Part shown: in pieces, positions 34,211 through 47,782 of the stretch
How positions within the stretch are numbered: position 1 is the stretch's first letter
How the letters are laid out: each line of letters begins with the position of its first letter
Assembly (NCBI GenBank): GCA_018806985.1
Contig: JADANN010000442.1
Location: 561,001 to 625,000 of the forward strand
DNA from: Angiostrongylus vasorum
Taxonomy: Eukaryota; Nematoda; Chromadorea; Rhabditida; Metastrongylidae
Direction of reading: 5' to 3'
DNA: 64,000 nucleotides
The notes under the pieces: generated by a model
The model's database searches: none
What the model was told of the DNA's origin: nothing
Seen by the model: the letters and a program-made list of their open reading frames with translations, nothing else
Translations under genes and position numbers: made by a program

Positions 34211-37200
34211 GCACTTTCTTGGCCACGCCCATCGTCAGAATCTGGTTCGCGTTTGGAGGGGGTGAGAAACTCAGCACAGTGGCCATGGTTTCAAAAGATC
34301 TGGTATACCTAGTGGTCATAGCCATACTCGTGTTGCAGGCGTCTCAAGAATAATGCATATTTTCTTCACTTTTTGATAATCTGTTGTACTAAATGTGCGC
34401 ACTTTAATATCATTGCAATATATAGTTTCGGAAAGCGGCCAACATAAATAGCATTCAAAAGCTGAAATTTCCTGGAAAATGTGCCATGCTTTAAAATGTT
34501 CAGTATTCTTGTAACAGGCCGAAAACGCATCCTTTGGTTTTTTCTCGCACGTATTATAAATTGTGTTTTTTACGTCCATTTTTTTTCTTTTTTTCGTTTG
34601 GAGAGGAGGAGGGGCGTTTGTTCTTCATTCGCAAGAACATTTCAGGAAATACTCATCAGTTTTCAAGTAGTTCAAGGCTATAAATGTAAATATCTTATTC
34701 AAAATAAATACCAAAGTAGTCGCCGAACGTACCTATTATGTTAAAGGAAGACATAAGACGCAATGCTTCCATCCATAGGGTAACGCGAGTTTTTCACAGT
34801 GAATTGGGACGAGTTTGTTTTGGCAACGGTGCTTATTATTATAACTGACTGTGTCCCCAGCACCAACCAGTATTGCGTAATTTCTATAAAGATGAACAAG
34901 TGGTTTCGCAACTTTACTATGAGAAAAAAAACGTTCAAAAACCATGCAAAGTGTTGAATGGATCAATCTGGAGAGGAAGACCAACGTCTATTTACTAGCC
35001 CATTTTCAAGTGCTCGCTTTGAAGTATTCACTCCCTTCAGTGGACACACTCAGCGCCTCACTAACTCATTAGTCATAAGGTTAACATTTGGCATACTTGT
35101 TCATTCACTAGTGTCATTTTTCCTAACAAGTGAAAATGTGTTGCCGTTGTCTAGTCTGTACGTAAATAAACACGGTACACGAAAACCGCTATAGCCTCGA
35201 TGATTAAGAATATCATTAAATTACTTGTAACTTGAACAACTGAAATTCATTCACACGTAGGAGTGAATGCGTTACTTTTTCACAAGCGGAAGAACGTAAC
35301 TGTACATACACCCACATGGCAGAAGTCGTTCACTTTAAACTGATGGTTGTCGACGGTTATGTGGGAGCCAAGGGACATCGCTGGGCTGCTCACTTGGCTT
35401 CCTATATGTCAAGCTCTCCCAGTCCTTATTTTCAGTTATAGCGATAGAAACTCTGTCAACTTCTAATGTCGTCGACTCACGTCGATTACTGCGTGCAATG
35501 CAGACGATCGTTTTATAGAAATAGCCAACAGATGAAATCTCTCATTAAACTGGATATGGATAGCAAAAGTGTTTGACTGTCTGGTTTGAAATCAGAAAAC
35601 CAAAACTGCACTTTTATGCTATGAAAGATAGAGAATAATGCATTCGCCTTCGAAATCATCACTATACTTTCGTCAATCTTAATGGTGTAGTCAAACATTC
35701 GAAATTGTCCGTGGGAATATGGGAATGGGCAGGAGTGAGAGGAAAATTAGTTGGATGCGATCATATGATTCCATCTAGACGTGCATTTCGTGCCGAATGA
35801 CTTGTTCATGCGATCACCCGCGATCGGATCCGGTTGTTCATGAGAAAAACAACCACCTAGACAGCTACCTTGCAACGTATCCCATCTTGCTTCAGTATTT
35901 ACGGCAACTTCAAAGTCACAAGATCATGCAATTAGGGACCTCAAAATAAGTGTCGAAACAGGAAAATCTACTAACAGCAAGGTATTGCTGTCTTCTTTTC
36001 GGCCAATAGTGCTTTACGTTTCGTTGTTTTTTGTTCCATTGAGCAACGGAGCTGTTTAGCTATCTTCTATATGTAAACTCATGGAACTCGTTTTGTGATT
36101 TCAAAATTACAAGACAGAAAGATACTGCACAGTTTGGCCGACAAGTGACCAATTTTTTTTAGAAGTGTTTTTTTTCTCCGTTTGCCTTTAAATTTGTTCC
36201 AAGGGCATTGGAGCTGTTTGACAATTTCTACTTAGAAAGTCATAGAGCTTGCTCATTAACTTTTAACATCACAAGAGAAAAAAATTGTTCAATAGTTTGC
36301 AGAATCACTGATTTGTTATTTTGGAATTTTTGGAATGTGGTTGATATGACTGTTCAAAACGGAAAAACCGAAGTGGAACCTCGCCGTGAATCACACCAGC
36401 CGTTTTTCTCACCGAACACCATCGCCTGCTGCTCGTTATAAAACTCTTAAAGCCATTCACTTTTATCCGCTCTATACGATACCTCATCGGAAGAAATGCA
36501 ATTAGAGAAAGAAGACACTTTCATTTATTGCATTCTGGCTGTAGAACTCGTACTCGCAAACCACCCGACGCTTCTGATTTCATCATCAGAGATTTCATAA
36601 AACCGTATTTTTAGAAAAACTTTACCATGCTGCTTCCCATCACTATTATCCTCTCTCTGAATGCAAAGAGAGGAAAATCTTACATAGGCTTACTGATCAT
36701 CATACCGTTACGCAATTCGTTTAAACCATCTCTTGCTGCCTTGCCATTTTGGATATCTTGTTGAACCTTTTAAATAATTTCATAAATATCCCGGCAGCCA
36801 TTTATTCCTCGGAGGTGCTGTATGTGGTACAATAGTAACGTCTCTCCGTGACTTATGTGAACTGGCTGGTACAACATCGTTAACCCGACAACTAGTACAC
36901 TAATAAATCCGCAGTAAAATGAAGATCTCTGTGGGCTGTATTAGATCTGGAATGTGCATTCCTCTGCATCGTCGTAGAACGAGATTCGATCCAATAAAAC
37001 TGATAAAACCCGTCATTCACTTCGAAGTGGTAAATTTCATCGTTTCGGCTGTGATCTATACTACCCATCCAGTAGATTACAAGAAGATCCATTGTGGGGA
37101 ACATGATTAGGAGCATTTTTCTACCAGAGCTACTTTTTTTCTGAGAAAAGAAGTACCGAAGTGCTTCCTTAACGATGAAAGTGGAGCATTTCCTCCATGG

Positions 37201-38614
37201 TTCCCCTGAAAATACCATCTTTCGGTGCCACTCATTTAGCACTATTTCTTTCGCATACACTTATTCAACGTATTAGAATAAAGTACGAAATAAGTGTGAA
37301 CTAAAAAGTGGGCATTTAGTTCTACCCACATACATAGTTTGTGGTTGTAGTTTTCCTAAATGGCTCTGTCATTTTACTCCAACAAGACTGGTATTTTCCA
37401 AAATGTGTTGTTTCATGAAGCCGGTTCTCTCCAATAGGTCACTTTTCCTCTTATTTTTAAATCACGAACGCAGACTCCGCAAACGGATTTTCCAGGGAAA
37501 AAAAGTTATCTTGATCACTCTATTAACATTAGTGGCTTTTGTTTAATAATTTTGGTTGAAGGACTTTTTTTTTAGAGTCTCTCTTCCGTTGTAAACAAAC
37601 GGCCGCTTGAATTTGATGACCTTGCACCGTTTTCGCATCACGTTGTGAATTTATTCAAGGGCATCGACTTTTCGAAAGGACCTTGATGCAATGTATAGCG
37701 ACTGTCTCATTAGCGAAGGAATGCGTCGACAAACAGATGGCTTCGAGCAGGGTGTTCATATCCGTGTCAATGGTAGCCTAATCCATAACCTTCAATCTTC
37801 CCTTGATCCACCGGTCTTAGAAAAACCAGCTTTAAAAAATAAATGATGAATTGGCGGAGGAGGACATGACAAATTCCAACGCCGAATGCTAACAACTATC
37901 TCCCGAACAAAGGACGGAGAAAACAAAGGACGATAGATCTTCTCTAACATCACATAATCTGAGATTTCTCAAATACAAGGAACAATTTTTCTATAAAGAG
38001 AATCTTTTTTAATGTCTCTGGATAATTAAATAACATTTGAATGTTTTTGAATATTTGCTAATAAGTATACTATTGCCTGCTCTTAATGGAACAATATGGT
38101 TCCTTATGAAGGAACTTGGATAGAGTTATAAAGCATTTTATTAGACGCTTCATAGGTCAGAGCCGCTTCACAAGTGGATCTTCAATTATTTTTGTTGAAG
38201 GTAAAACTTCAGCGGTATAACAGTCGCCATTATAGCATATATAATACCTCGTTCGAAACATAGCCATATATCAGACGTCTACCAGGGAACGACGGATAGT
38301 GCCCAAAAGAAATCCTTCCCTGAAATCACTAAGTACTTAAAATCTTGAGGAATGAAAACACTTAGATACAATAACAAAATCGTTCTCGGTGTTGAAGAGT
38401 AATAGCTAGATAATCCTCACTGAAGCAGTCATTGATAGCTGAGGTATAGCTGAACTCAATCAAAGTTTGCAAATCATTTTTTTCCCATAATCATGATTTG
38501 GCTGCAACACTTGACAATTTCTTTACCGGTTTCATTCACTAATCTACAGCTGACAGCGTCATGGATGACATACTCAATTTTAGTCGGATCAAAACATGGC
38601 ATACATAATTTACC
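34211..38614. other. No recognised gene
   Basis: 4.4 kb of AT-rich DNA upstream of the collagen gene. The longest open frame (36,892-37,260, minus strand, 122 codons) is within what chance allows and has no domain I recognise. No repeat family seen elsewhere in the window is visible here. Confidence 0.45.
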
Positions 38615-38619
38615 AAGCA

Positions 38620-38800
38620 GGTGGTAGCCAAGTGGTTGCTATCCAGTTTACCATGCGGACAGCCCTACATACCTCCGCTGCTGGCTATTCAAGCCTTTCA
38701 TTCTGAAGGATCCTGGTAATTGGTACCAGACTATTTTGGGACAAGCTGACTCTCTCCAGTCCACGCGAGAATGCCCCAGCATGGCTATCTTAGTATTTCA
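38620..38800 (+). mobile_element. SINE-like element with a different tRNA-like head
   Basis: The head has GGTAGCCAAGTGGTTGC, close to box A of tRNA genes. About 100 bp on is aattggtaccagact followed by ttgggacaagctgactctct, which resembles the body of the other SINEs here (aattggtaccagacttgtct). The likely reading is a second SINE subfamily with the same core joined to another tRNA head. Box B is not clear and the end is uncertain. Confidence 0.5.
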
Positions 38801-41800
38801 AGGAGATTCGACCTGACCAGCATTCAAGGATATTCATAAAGAAGAAAATCTGGCGCAGAAGCCGAAAACACACGGAAAATTGTCCGACGACCTTCTTGGG
38901 CAAGTGGTTCCGCTAAAATGGGCCGAATGAAGGAAATTCAGTGATCCGCGCAACGTGGTATATGTGGCGTCAGGTCATAAAAGACTAATTAAGAAAACGT
39001 GGTCTCAGTTAAAATATTCTTGGATTATTAAGCTAACATAAGGTTGATGAAATTATATTCAGCTAACTTTTCGACGTCTTCGTCTTCTTCAGATCCGATT
39101 ATCTGAGTGGATGTAAGGCTTTCAACCTCGTAGAAATTTTATCAAAGATAAATATTTACTTTCTGGTCATCAAAGATGTTTTCTTACTTTGCGCTTATGC
39201 GAGCAATAACAGCAAAAATCGAACACCCTCTGAGATCAGCAGATTGAGTAGTCTGCTTGATCCAGTATTATCAAGTTAGTAAAAATCTATGTAGACATAA
39301 GTTAGGCGATCTTATCAAGGCAGTATACAACTTGGTGGATCATTAATATGGTTTATAATCCTTGGAAATTTTGTGAATTCTTCGCTCATTTCAACAAATG
39401 GGCGTGGTTGTAGTGATTCCTACTTGACTGAAGGGGTTTTCGTGCTTGGATTTCTTTCCCAATGAATTAGTCAATTTGCAGATCGTCGGATGCAAAAACT
39501 CGTCCTGAGATCCCTTCAATATTCGTGAAAATCGTCTCCACCACCACCTCTTACGAGCGAATTGACAGCGAGATAAAGACGGCATGTTATTCAGCTTGAG
39601 TTGGCAGAATTCCAGGGAAGCGGAAACGTTTTCATTCGTAATCGAACGACAACGAGAATTTTTATTACCATGGATCACTAACTCAATAGAAAAGCGTTCA
39701 TTTTTTCTACAATGCGTCACCGACTGTCTTCCTTAGAAATGTTTCAAATGTAAACGCATTTGTGTAAACCCAGAAATCACGAACGTCATACATTGTAAAC
39801 ATCCTTGTGAAATTCTTATTTCTGCTTGCTTTTACCCTTTTTGCATTCAGTTCTATCACTTTCTCTTAAATATTATCTGGAGCTTACACCGAATGTATAA
39901 GAACGGAGACCAAACATCCAAACATTAAGCCATTTATGATCATTTAATACCATACAAAGGTTCCATAACAGAAAATGTAATAATGAAACAACGAAGTAAA
40001 AGTATAAAGATTAAATGTTATAAAACGTCGCAGATTCTTCTTTGTGAAGATTTCATCATTTTAGTGCTATGTACCACTCAAAAAAAAGTTTTCTTAGACA
40101 AAAATTGGTCCTTATGAAAAGCTCTCATCCTTTTCCTATTCACACCGAGAAGAAACAAGAGCAGTACGGTAGGGAAAGAATAAATTGGACAACACGCAAA
40201 AACCGGAACACTCGAATTTTCGTGTCCATTTCGAGTTTTACGAGCGACGATAGAGATGTTTAGTATCTCGTCGGAATTCTCAGTAACAACGACGACGAAA
40301 TAACGACTCTACATATGCTTTTCTTTCATAAAGACCTAGAGTTGAATATCGTTCCCTAACCAAATGAACTAACCTCCAAACAAAAATGACATTATCATTT
40401 TAATAGCCTAAACAATCCAATGCAGCGGATCCCACTAACAGATAGCAAAAAAGTAACTTTTCTTTGCCGTAATACGGTCCATTCTCTTCCACTTGGAACG
40501 CGTCACTTCAAAGTCTACAGTACGCCTATGGGTTCAGGACGATCGATAATCGCATTCGGTTCATTCAATGAGTACCCAGAAAATTCTATGAGAACCAACG
40601 ACACTTACACAGGAGTCCTTCAACACTAAAATCGTGTCATGTTTCATAACTACGAATTGATGTGAGAACATTAGCACCTTCGTCCATCTTTTCTTATTTG
40701 TTCCATATTTCGTTATCTATTCAGCGGCATATTAATCTAGTATTCGAAAAGAGGAATTTTACTTAACCCGCCAACAACTACTAATTGTAATCAAGGCGTG
40801 GGAGAAAACGGAAAACTCATAGGACCTTAAGAAAACATCGTCCTTGACTAGGTCTTTCTACGATTTCGATTAACAGCGACTCGACTCGGTAACCATCCAG
40901 TTCGGTCTGGTGAAAGCGAATGATGAAGCGCATAGATAACGACCTCGATTGCTAACGAATCCAGTTAGAGACCACCAACGACCTTTCCGTTTTTATACGG
41001 AGAAGACATGGAAATCTTATTGTTTATCAGCAACTACAACTGGCCAAAGCTATAGGCCCAATCACAGATATGGCACAGCACGCTGTGGAAGTAAGGCGTT
41101 TTTTTCCATGTCGGTCGTTGATCTCCGACTCCCTCATCATTGAAGCGTTTTTTTAAATAAAGAATTTGACGAAAGCCACTTACTAATTGTTGCGACAAAG
41201 GCAGAGAGATTTGTCTATAGTGTCTACCAATGATGTCATTTATGATAAAAATATGATTCGATAAAAGAAGAGAAGAGACGATTGGTCTCTGTTTCACTAC
41301 TATACTTTCGCGAAATTGCTGTTTGTTAATCGTTCTTCTTCAATATTCCGAGGTATCCGTAACAGTACACTGTGCTCTGCGAGTGCGGAGAGTAAAACAC
41401 ATTTTTTCCTGAGTTATCGACGAAGGGAAAATCAAAACGTTCTCAGAAGGATTTTTCTTCTATCAATGAAAATATTTACATTGAAATACACAGGCCGTTA
41501 TTTTTTTACATTATTTTCCAAAGCAAAAGAGAAACTAACATGTTAGTTCTGTAATGGTTCTACAACAATTACGCTTTGATTCTTCGCCGCTAAGTAAACA
41601 CCGTCCTGAACGCCTACGTGTAGATGCACTCTGCCCTACTGGACTCCGCTTTTGTCTAGTTCGCGGGCATTACAAATTCAGACTGCATCGGAATAATTTC
41701 AATAGATTTTCTTAACCTTACGATCTGTAGTTCTTTAAAGACATCATACTTTAGAAATGATACACTTTATTTATAGTTTTTTTTTGTGTGAGAAGTTAGA

Positions 41801-42820
41801 AACGGATGGCTTATCAAGTTTTCCAGTGGAATGGATTTAATCCGAAATGGTGTCCTAAACGGCGTACTCTTTAGCTTGGAAGACCCAAGTGATGCACGAA
41901 TTCCTTTTCAAGCCTCTACATGGCAGTTCGACGCTAAGGTACACCCCCATGCCATCATGAGAGATCAATACAGTTGGAAGATCTAGATGCGAGTAATAGT
42001 AACATTAAAACACAAGGAGTTGAATTGATGGCGTTCGTCAACGTCATTTAGCAAGACCGCCATGTTCGTGTTCCAGTTGGAGGCATAATGAGGCAATGAA
42101 CGTGAACTTGACCTTATTATAGCTCAGTAAAAGAGCTCTTAAAATTAACTTTCTAGGTTTGGACAAAAAAAATTGGCTTTCTTACGGTGGCAAATATTCA
42201 CCTGATCATATTGCACATAGGTTGAAATCGTCACAGCTCACGAAATTAAAAGCCAAGACGGGCAAACATAAAACGCCCTTTTTGTACCAGAATCTAATTA
42301 AATCAACAAATACGCGGCTTTCACTTTATTTCACATCGGAACTATGAAGAAGGTGCCATAATTTTTAGTTTGGTGAGCAAGTTTGTTGCCTAGTGCTTTT
42401 TCATTACCTTGAAGCCCAGATACACGAGGTGCCTTTAAGTAATACTCAAGGTTCCTGGTTGAATCCCGTCCTTGGTTACCTCAGATTCACACTCCAGGTC
42501 TCAAAAATATTACGGCATTTCTCGGAGAAAAAGCGCTCCTATCCTCAAAAACGGCGAATCCTTGCGGTGAAGGCCTGCGAATGGTTTAGCACAGAGTCTG
42601 GGATTCCAGATAGAATAAAGTTCCACCAGCATTTAGGACCATTCATGAAAAAGACCAACCTCTCGAAAAGCGGCGTAACCCACAAACAAACACGAAGATC
42701 TTCGTGAATATGAATGCAAGGGGAAGAATCGAGTGGAGGAAGAGCCGAGGTCGCAAAATATGTGATTTCGGACCATCTGAAAAACAAACAAATTATTAAA
42801 AAATTACAATCTTAACCGTT
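38801..42820. other. No recognised gene
   Basis: 4 kb of AT-rich DNA with only short open frames (the longest is 109 codons at 39,391-39,720). No conserved motif, RNA fold or repeat from elsewhere in the window is recognised. Confidence 0.45.
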
Positions 42821-43170
42821 TTATTTATTGCCTACTCTTTTTAATGGCAGGATATATTGCGAAATATAATTTCGATGATGCTGAGATATTTGCAAAAGTC
42901 AGGACCGCAGGTGTCTGCGGTGGGGAACGAACGTGCTATTGTTCTTTCCGGGAAGTAACGCGTTCATCACCACACCATGCGGGTCCCTCGTTTCGCCTGT
43001 CTTTCAGGGTGATTGCTGATGGCAGAGATCGATAGAACTAGCTGAGAGACAAGCGAAACGAATGACCCGCATGGTGTGGTGGTGAACGCGTTACTCCAGT
43101 GAAAGTACAATAGCGCGTGCGCTCCTCACCGCAGACACCTGCGGTCCCACGTTTTGCATTCAGAGTTTTG
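42821..43170. mobile_element. Foldback (MITE-like) element, copy 1
   Basis: The left end, ttatttattgcctactcttt to gatatttgcaaaa, is the reverse complement of the right end of copy 2 at 46.8 kb. The middle is a palindrome. Together the terminal inverted repeats approach 190 bp. There is no open frame, so it would need a transposase from elsewhere. The right terminus looks truncated after tgcattcagagttttgc. Confidence 0.75.
42902..43148. repeat. Large palindrome inside the foldback element
   Basis: Two arms of about 105 bp (42,902-43,008 and 43,041-43,148) are imperfect reverse complements around a ~32-bp centre. Matching landmarks are ggaccgcaggtgtctgcgg with ccgcagacacctgcggtcc, and acgcgttcatcaccacacc with ggtgtggtggtgaacgcgt. 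The RNA or single-stranded DNA would form a long hairpin. Confidence 0.9.
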
Positions 43171-43482
43171 CAAAAAAAAGCTTGTTTTTCATTTTTGACT
43201 TACTCATATCTGACCTTTCTTACTCTTTCCACCTGTCTAGTTCGATTTTTCAATACTTTTGCCGCATTCCCTTTAGTCGGATGTTTTGCTACAAATTCCA
43301 AGATATTGAATATTACGAACATTCGTTTTGCAGACTGGTTAGTGGAGTTGATTCATCGAGAACAAATAAGGGGTTAATCGGTAGTTTAACTCATTCTTCC
43401 ATTCAACGTGTTAACACAGATTGTGAGACAATTCATACTCAAAAAAAGCACTATTAACAAGTTGCGCGTCGAGGAAACCAAT
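43171..43482. other. No recognised feature
   Basis: AT-rich spacer between the foldback element and the RTE 3' end. Only short chance frames. Confidence 0.4.
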
Positions 43483-45575
43483 GTGATCACCTGTATCACT
43501 TGTTGTCCCGTTGATCGTCGAGTGACTCGAGCTGGCGAAAATAAATCTCTCATTTTTCCCTGTGGCGTGCAAGAGCAGCCCAATGGGTTCTGCTCGCTCT
43601 AGGGACTCGTCGAGCATCATATCTTTCTTCAAGGCTTTTCGTGAAAAACTCTGACCACTGAGTAGATCGAGTAGGTGGCCTACCTGCAGTGCGCATAACA
43701 TCTCAAGGAACCCAGACAGTAACGGATCTTGTTCATCGGTTTTCATTCATACGCATTACGTGTCCGGCCCACCTTATCTTCGATTGTTTGGCGTACAGAA
43801 CGGCATCTTTGATTTTTTGATCGTCGACGCAAATCACAACTTCGGATCCCTTCCCTTGCTTGCATGACACGGGATACTCCTAGCATCGTCCTCTCGAATG
43901 CGCGTTCAATAACGCTGAGTGATCTTTCATCTTGTTTACGTTTCTGACGCATACGTTAGGTCAGGAACTGTCGTTGAGTGGGAAAAGGTGGGCACGGAGT
44001 CGGATGTTCTTTGTTCTCTTCACTACATCTTCGATGCTCTTGAAAGCTCCACATGCCGCTCGTTTCCTTCTGCTCAACTCTGGAGCTAAGTCGTTTATCA
44101 TATTGATTTCCCGACCTAGATAGATATAACTGGAGCATTCGGAGATATTCGTTCCATTGAGCGTGAAGTGGGCATACGTATCCGTTCCTCATGAACATAG
44201 TTTTTTGTGAGATTTAGTCGAAGACCAAACTTTCTACAGGTTTTATCAAAGTCGGCAAGCACACGTTCCGCTTGACTAGTGTTTGGTGTTATAAGGATGA
44301 TGTCATCAGCAAAGCGAAGATGGTGTAACTGCCGACCATCGATTTTCACTCTTATTTTATCCCATTCCAATGTTCGCATGACGTTCTGGAGGGTGGTGGT
44401 GAATAATTTTGGCGAGATGGTACCACCTTGCCTAACCCTTTTTTTGACGTCAATGTTAATATCGTTGTGGAATGTGATACCTTGGTTGTGAAATTTCTGT
44501 ACAGCTCACGAAGGATCCTTATGTACTGAGTAGGGACTCCTTGACTGTCAAGTGCTTCCATGACTGCTTCTATGGTCGGATTTCGGAAGGGAGAACGGGT
44601 GGTACAACATATCCATCCTGCTTTATTTCATATGATGAAAGGTGGACGTTTACATTAAAGAGATCTGAGTAGTATTCGTGAATTATTTTCTCCATTGCCT
44701 TTCTTGATGCTGATACTGTTCATTCTGGGCGTCGGAGTGCAATCATCTTGGTCTTGCAATTGGCGAAGCTCCGGTGGGCTTTGCGAATGCTTTTCCTAGC
44801 CTCTGCAGCTTCGACCATTACTGCTCCTCTTCTCTCTTTAAGATCTTCTTTTATCGCCTTCCAGTATTGTTTTGCAAATACCAGCTCGAGTGTTTCTGGA
44901 GACAGACGTCTCTTGGTGACTTTGAACTCTCAGCTTTCATAGCGCTAACGCGAGGATATTGAATGAGCCGATAGTATTCTTCGTCTATGTTATCGGATCT
45001 TGGCATCTTCCCAACAGCCGACTAATGAATTGAATAAGTCCCAGTTTGCGGTGGTTCTGGAACTTCGGTTTTTGAATTTAGCGGGTTCTTCTCCTTTCCG
45101 CGAGAAATGGAGTCTTGCACGAAGGAGGCGATGGTCTGATCCCGTTTAGAATTTTTGGGACAACAGCTACATCGGTTAGGCAAAACCTACTTACTATGAT
45201 GTGGTCTATTTCGTTACGGTACTCTCCACTTGTAGACTCCTACGTCCAGCGTTGAAGGTGGGCTTCTGGAATTGCGAGTTACCATGGATGGTCTTCGTCA
45301 TCATGATAAACTCAGACATCCGCTCACCCTGTTCGTTTCATCCTAATCCATGGCTCCCAATTTGACGTTCTTCAAACGTTTCTTTTGGTCCAATCTTGGC
45401 GTTGAAATCTTCAATGATGACCTTGAAGAATGTATGGTCTTCTCTGTAGAACTTTTCAAGTTCATATAGAACGCTTCGACTTCTTCTTCGTGATAATTTG
45501 ATTTTGACCAATGTGATAGCAAAAAAGAAATGCAATGAGACATAAAAAAAACGTTTTAAGATCTTGAAAAACAAT
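43483..45575 (-). mobile_element. RTE-type LINE, decayed and internally deleted copy
   Basis: On the minus strand, from 45,575 downward: the end of an endonuclease domain (IIEDFNAKIGPK), a linker (DHRLLRARLHFSRKGEEPAK, then a stretch rich in Arg, Lys and Glu), part of the reverse transcriptase (VMEALDSQGVPTQYI; LHHLRFADDIILITPN, the FADD catalytic motif) and the 3' tail with HWA-type C-terminal sequence. The parts lie in different frames with stops. Near 44,575 the linker word SEIR joins directly to the VMEALD region, so the fingers and motif A (first catalytic Asp) are missing. It cannot be active. It ends at ccaatgtgatcacctgtatc. Confidence 0.88.
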
Positions 45576-46589
45576 GAGCAGTAGATAAAACGTTATACTA
45601 ACGAAGGTGGTTTACAAATTCTTTATAGCTAGTAGAATTTTCCTCTCTGTTCATCTACAATCCGTTTTCAAGAGATGTTCGATGCATTAGTGCTCTTGTG
45701 GCATCTGCAAGAGTTTATTGACAGCAGAGCGTGGGTCGGCTGTCAGACGAGTTGAATGGCACATGTTTAGCAGGTTTGAACCTAACTATTTTATTCGACA
45801 ATGAAATTTCAGCACTAGCGTTGATGAAATGTCTGCAAATATTTTGTCATCTACATGCACAGTGATGGTAAGTCGGTCTGTCTAGTGGTTAGCAGGGACC
45901 AAATATACAGTATTTCGTTGAAGAAATACTAGTTGACTAATTGAGAACGTTGCATACAAAGAATTCAGTGATTGCTCTGAGCATACTGTGAGATGTGTTT
46001 AAGACATAAGTGTCCAAGTTTCCACATCTTCATCGTATACCAAAGTGAGCAATTACTGAGCAAAATGTGAGAAGCCTCTATGTTAAGCTCAATAAGTCCC
46101 ATCAAAGCACTCTCTCATTTCAAAAACCGACTTTTCCCTCAACCTCGGCATTTCTAGTCAATAAAATTTTCTTAGTTATGCTAACACGAGGTTCATGGGA
46201 ATGTTTTGTTCGGAAAACGTTTCGACATTCTCCTTTTCTTCCGACCTGATGATTCGAATCTATTCTTCACTGCCGTTCGTCCTCGCATTTATGGGTCTTC
46301 GTTGTCGTTCGTGCGTACTTGGCCACCGATTCAGAAACGCTTTAAGGTGCAATAAGAACACCAAATGTCTAGTGTCCGAACTAAACACCAACGAACATTA
46401 CAAGAAAAAAACAAATGCAGATCTTTGATTGTTAAAATATGAGGAACACTTCTCACACAAATTTTACTTGAACTTCATTCATTTCTACATAACAGGAGAG
46501 CTGAACAAGTCAAATAGCCATCAGATTTAAGATGTACCACCTAGGCGGGTGAGTTTTTAAGTATTCAGCCATACCTAGGATAAAATGGA
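45576..46589. other. No recognised gene
   Basis: AT-rich sequence. A gtctgtctagtggttagcag word near 45,880 is weakly like box A of a tRNA-derived repeat but has no partner box B. Confidence 0.4.
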
Positions 46590-46875
46590 AGAATTTGCAA
46601 AGCTCGGGAACCGCAGGTGGACACCATGCAGATCCTTAGTGTCGCCTGTCTCTCAACTAATCCTATCGATCAGTGCCAGAGACAGGGGAAACGAAGGACC
46701 CGCATGGTGTGGTGCTGAACGCGTTAGCTTCCAGAAAAGGTAATAGTGCGTTCGTTCCCCACCGCAGACACCTGCGGTTCGGAGTTTTGCAAATATTTCA
46801 GCATCACTGTGTTTGTATCACACATAATACCCTGCCGTAAGAAAAACGGTAATAGGCAGTAAATAAATAAGTTAA
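46590..46875. mobile_element. Foldback (MITE-like) element, copy 2
   Basis: Shares ggacccgcatggtgtggt, gaacgcgtta, the accgcagacacctgcggt arm and the terminal stretch from gttttgcaaatatttcagc to taataggcagtaaataaata with copy 1 in inverted register. The left arm is shortened: ccgcaggtgg jumps to acaccatgcag. The palindrome is therefore mostly lost while the right terminus is complete. Confidence 0.75.
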
Positions 46876-47782
46876 CAATGGAAGAATTATTTTGTCAAAA
46901 ATTTCTGGGAGGAGATTGGAATGATTTAAGCCATGAACTCCACCTCGTAAATCATCTTCAATTGTCCAGTTGACCAGTTTTGAAAATCTCTGTTTTTACT
47001 GGAACAGTCCTAAGCGAAACGTGCCAACTTTCCCTCCAGTCCACGGAAGATGGTGAGTGCCAGGATTGAAGACCTGACTTATACCCACGCCAAACAGTGT
47101 TGTCCGAGAAACCGAGGTAAAAAGCATGCTTGCCTAACCTTCAATTTATCGATGAGGACTGAAGTTTGCTGCTTCCCAAGCTACAACCGAACACACACTA
47201 ACCCGAGCACCTAAGCCAGCAAAAAGAATGTATTATTTCTGGTTATAATTATTAATAAATGTGGGATGTGCTCAGACCCGCAAGTCATGTGAGGACCTAC
47301 CCTCCAGCTCATGTGTTCAAAGGCCTACAATGACAATGTGATGAAAAAAACGATCTTTCATTCTCGTAAAGAGTAGTAGTTAGTAGTAATAAGTAGTGTT
47401 GTTTTAAGTAAAAGAAAATCTTTATAGAAGAAATCAACTAGTCAAATAAAGGACTTGAAGAAGTTCTTCAGTGGGTCGTTTGTTGCAATTGTTGGCATAA
47501 TTCTAAATTAGAGACGAATTGGTGACGACTAGCTCTAATGTGTTAAAATGATAAAACGTGAAGAAAAGCTCATAAACGCAGTAATATATGATTAAAAAAC
47601 AGTAGAGAGATCTTACAAAAAATATAAACAATAGAAAAGCGGACGTGAGGGATGTAACAGGGCTCACAATAGATTGACTGCAGTTGTTGCTCGTCCTAAA
47701 ATTAAAGACATACTAGTTATCGCCAGTAAAAAAAGACCTCCCAGAGGCATTCTATCCCCGAGATCATCAGCTGATACTAAAC
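46876..47782. other. No recognised gene
   Basis: Nothing identifiable. A ctccagtccacggaagatgg stretch near 47,035 slightly resembles one in the SINE at 38.7 kb. Confidence 0.4.

Noticed and set aside
36930..37000. Box-B-like word (gagattcgatcc) suggesting a tRNA or SINE
   Set aside because: No matching box A at the right distance and no fold.
36892..37260. 122-codon minus-strand frame
   Set aside because: A frame of this length is expected by chance in this much AT-rich DNA, and no motif is recognised.
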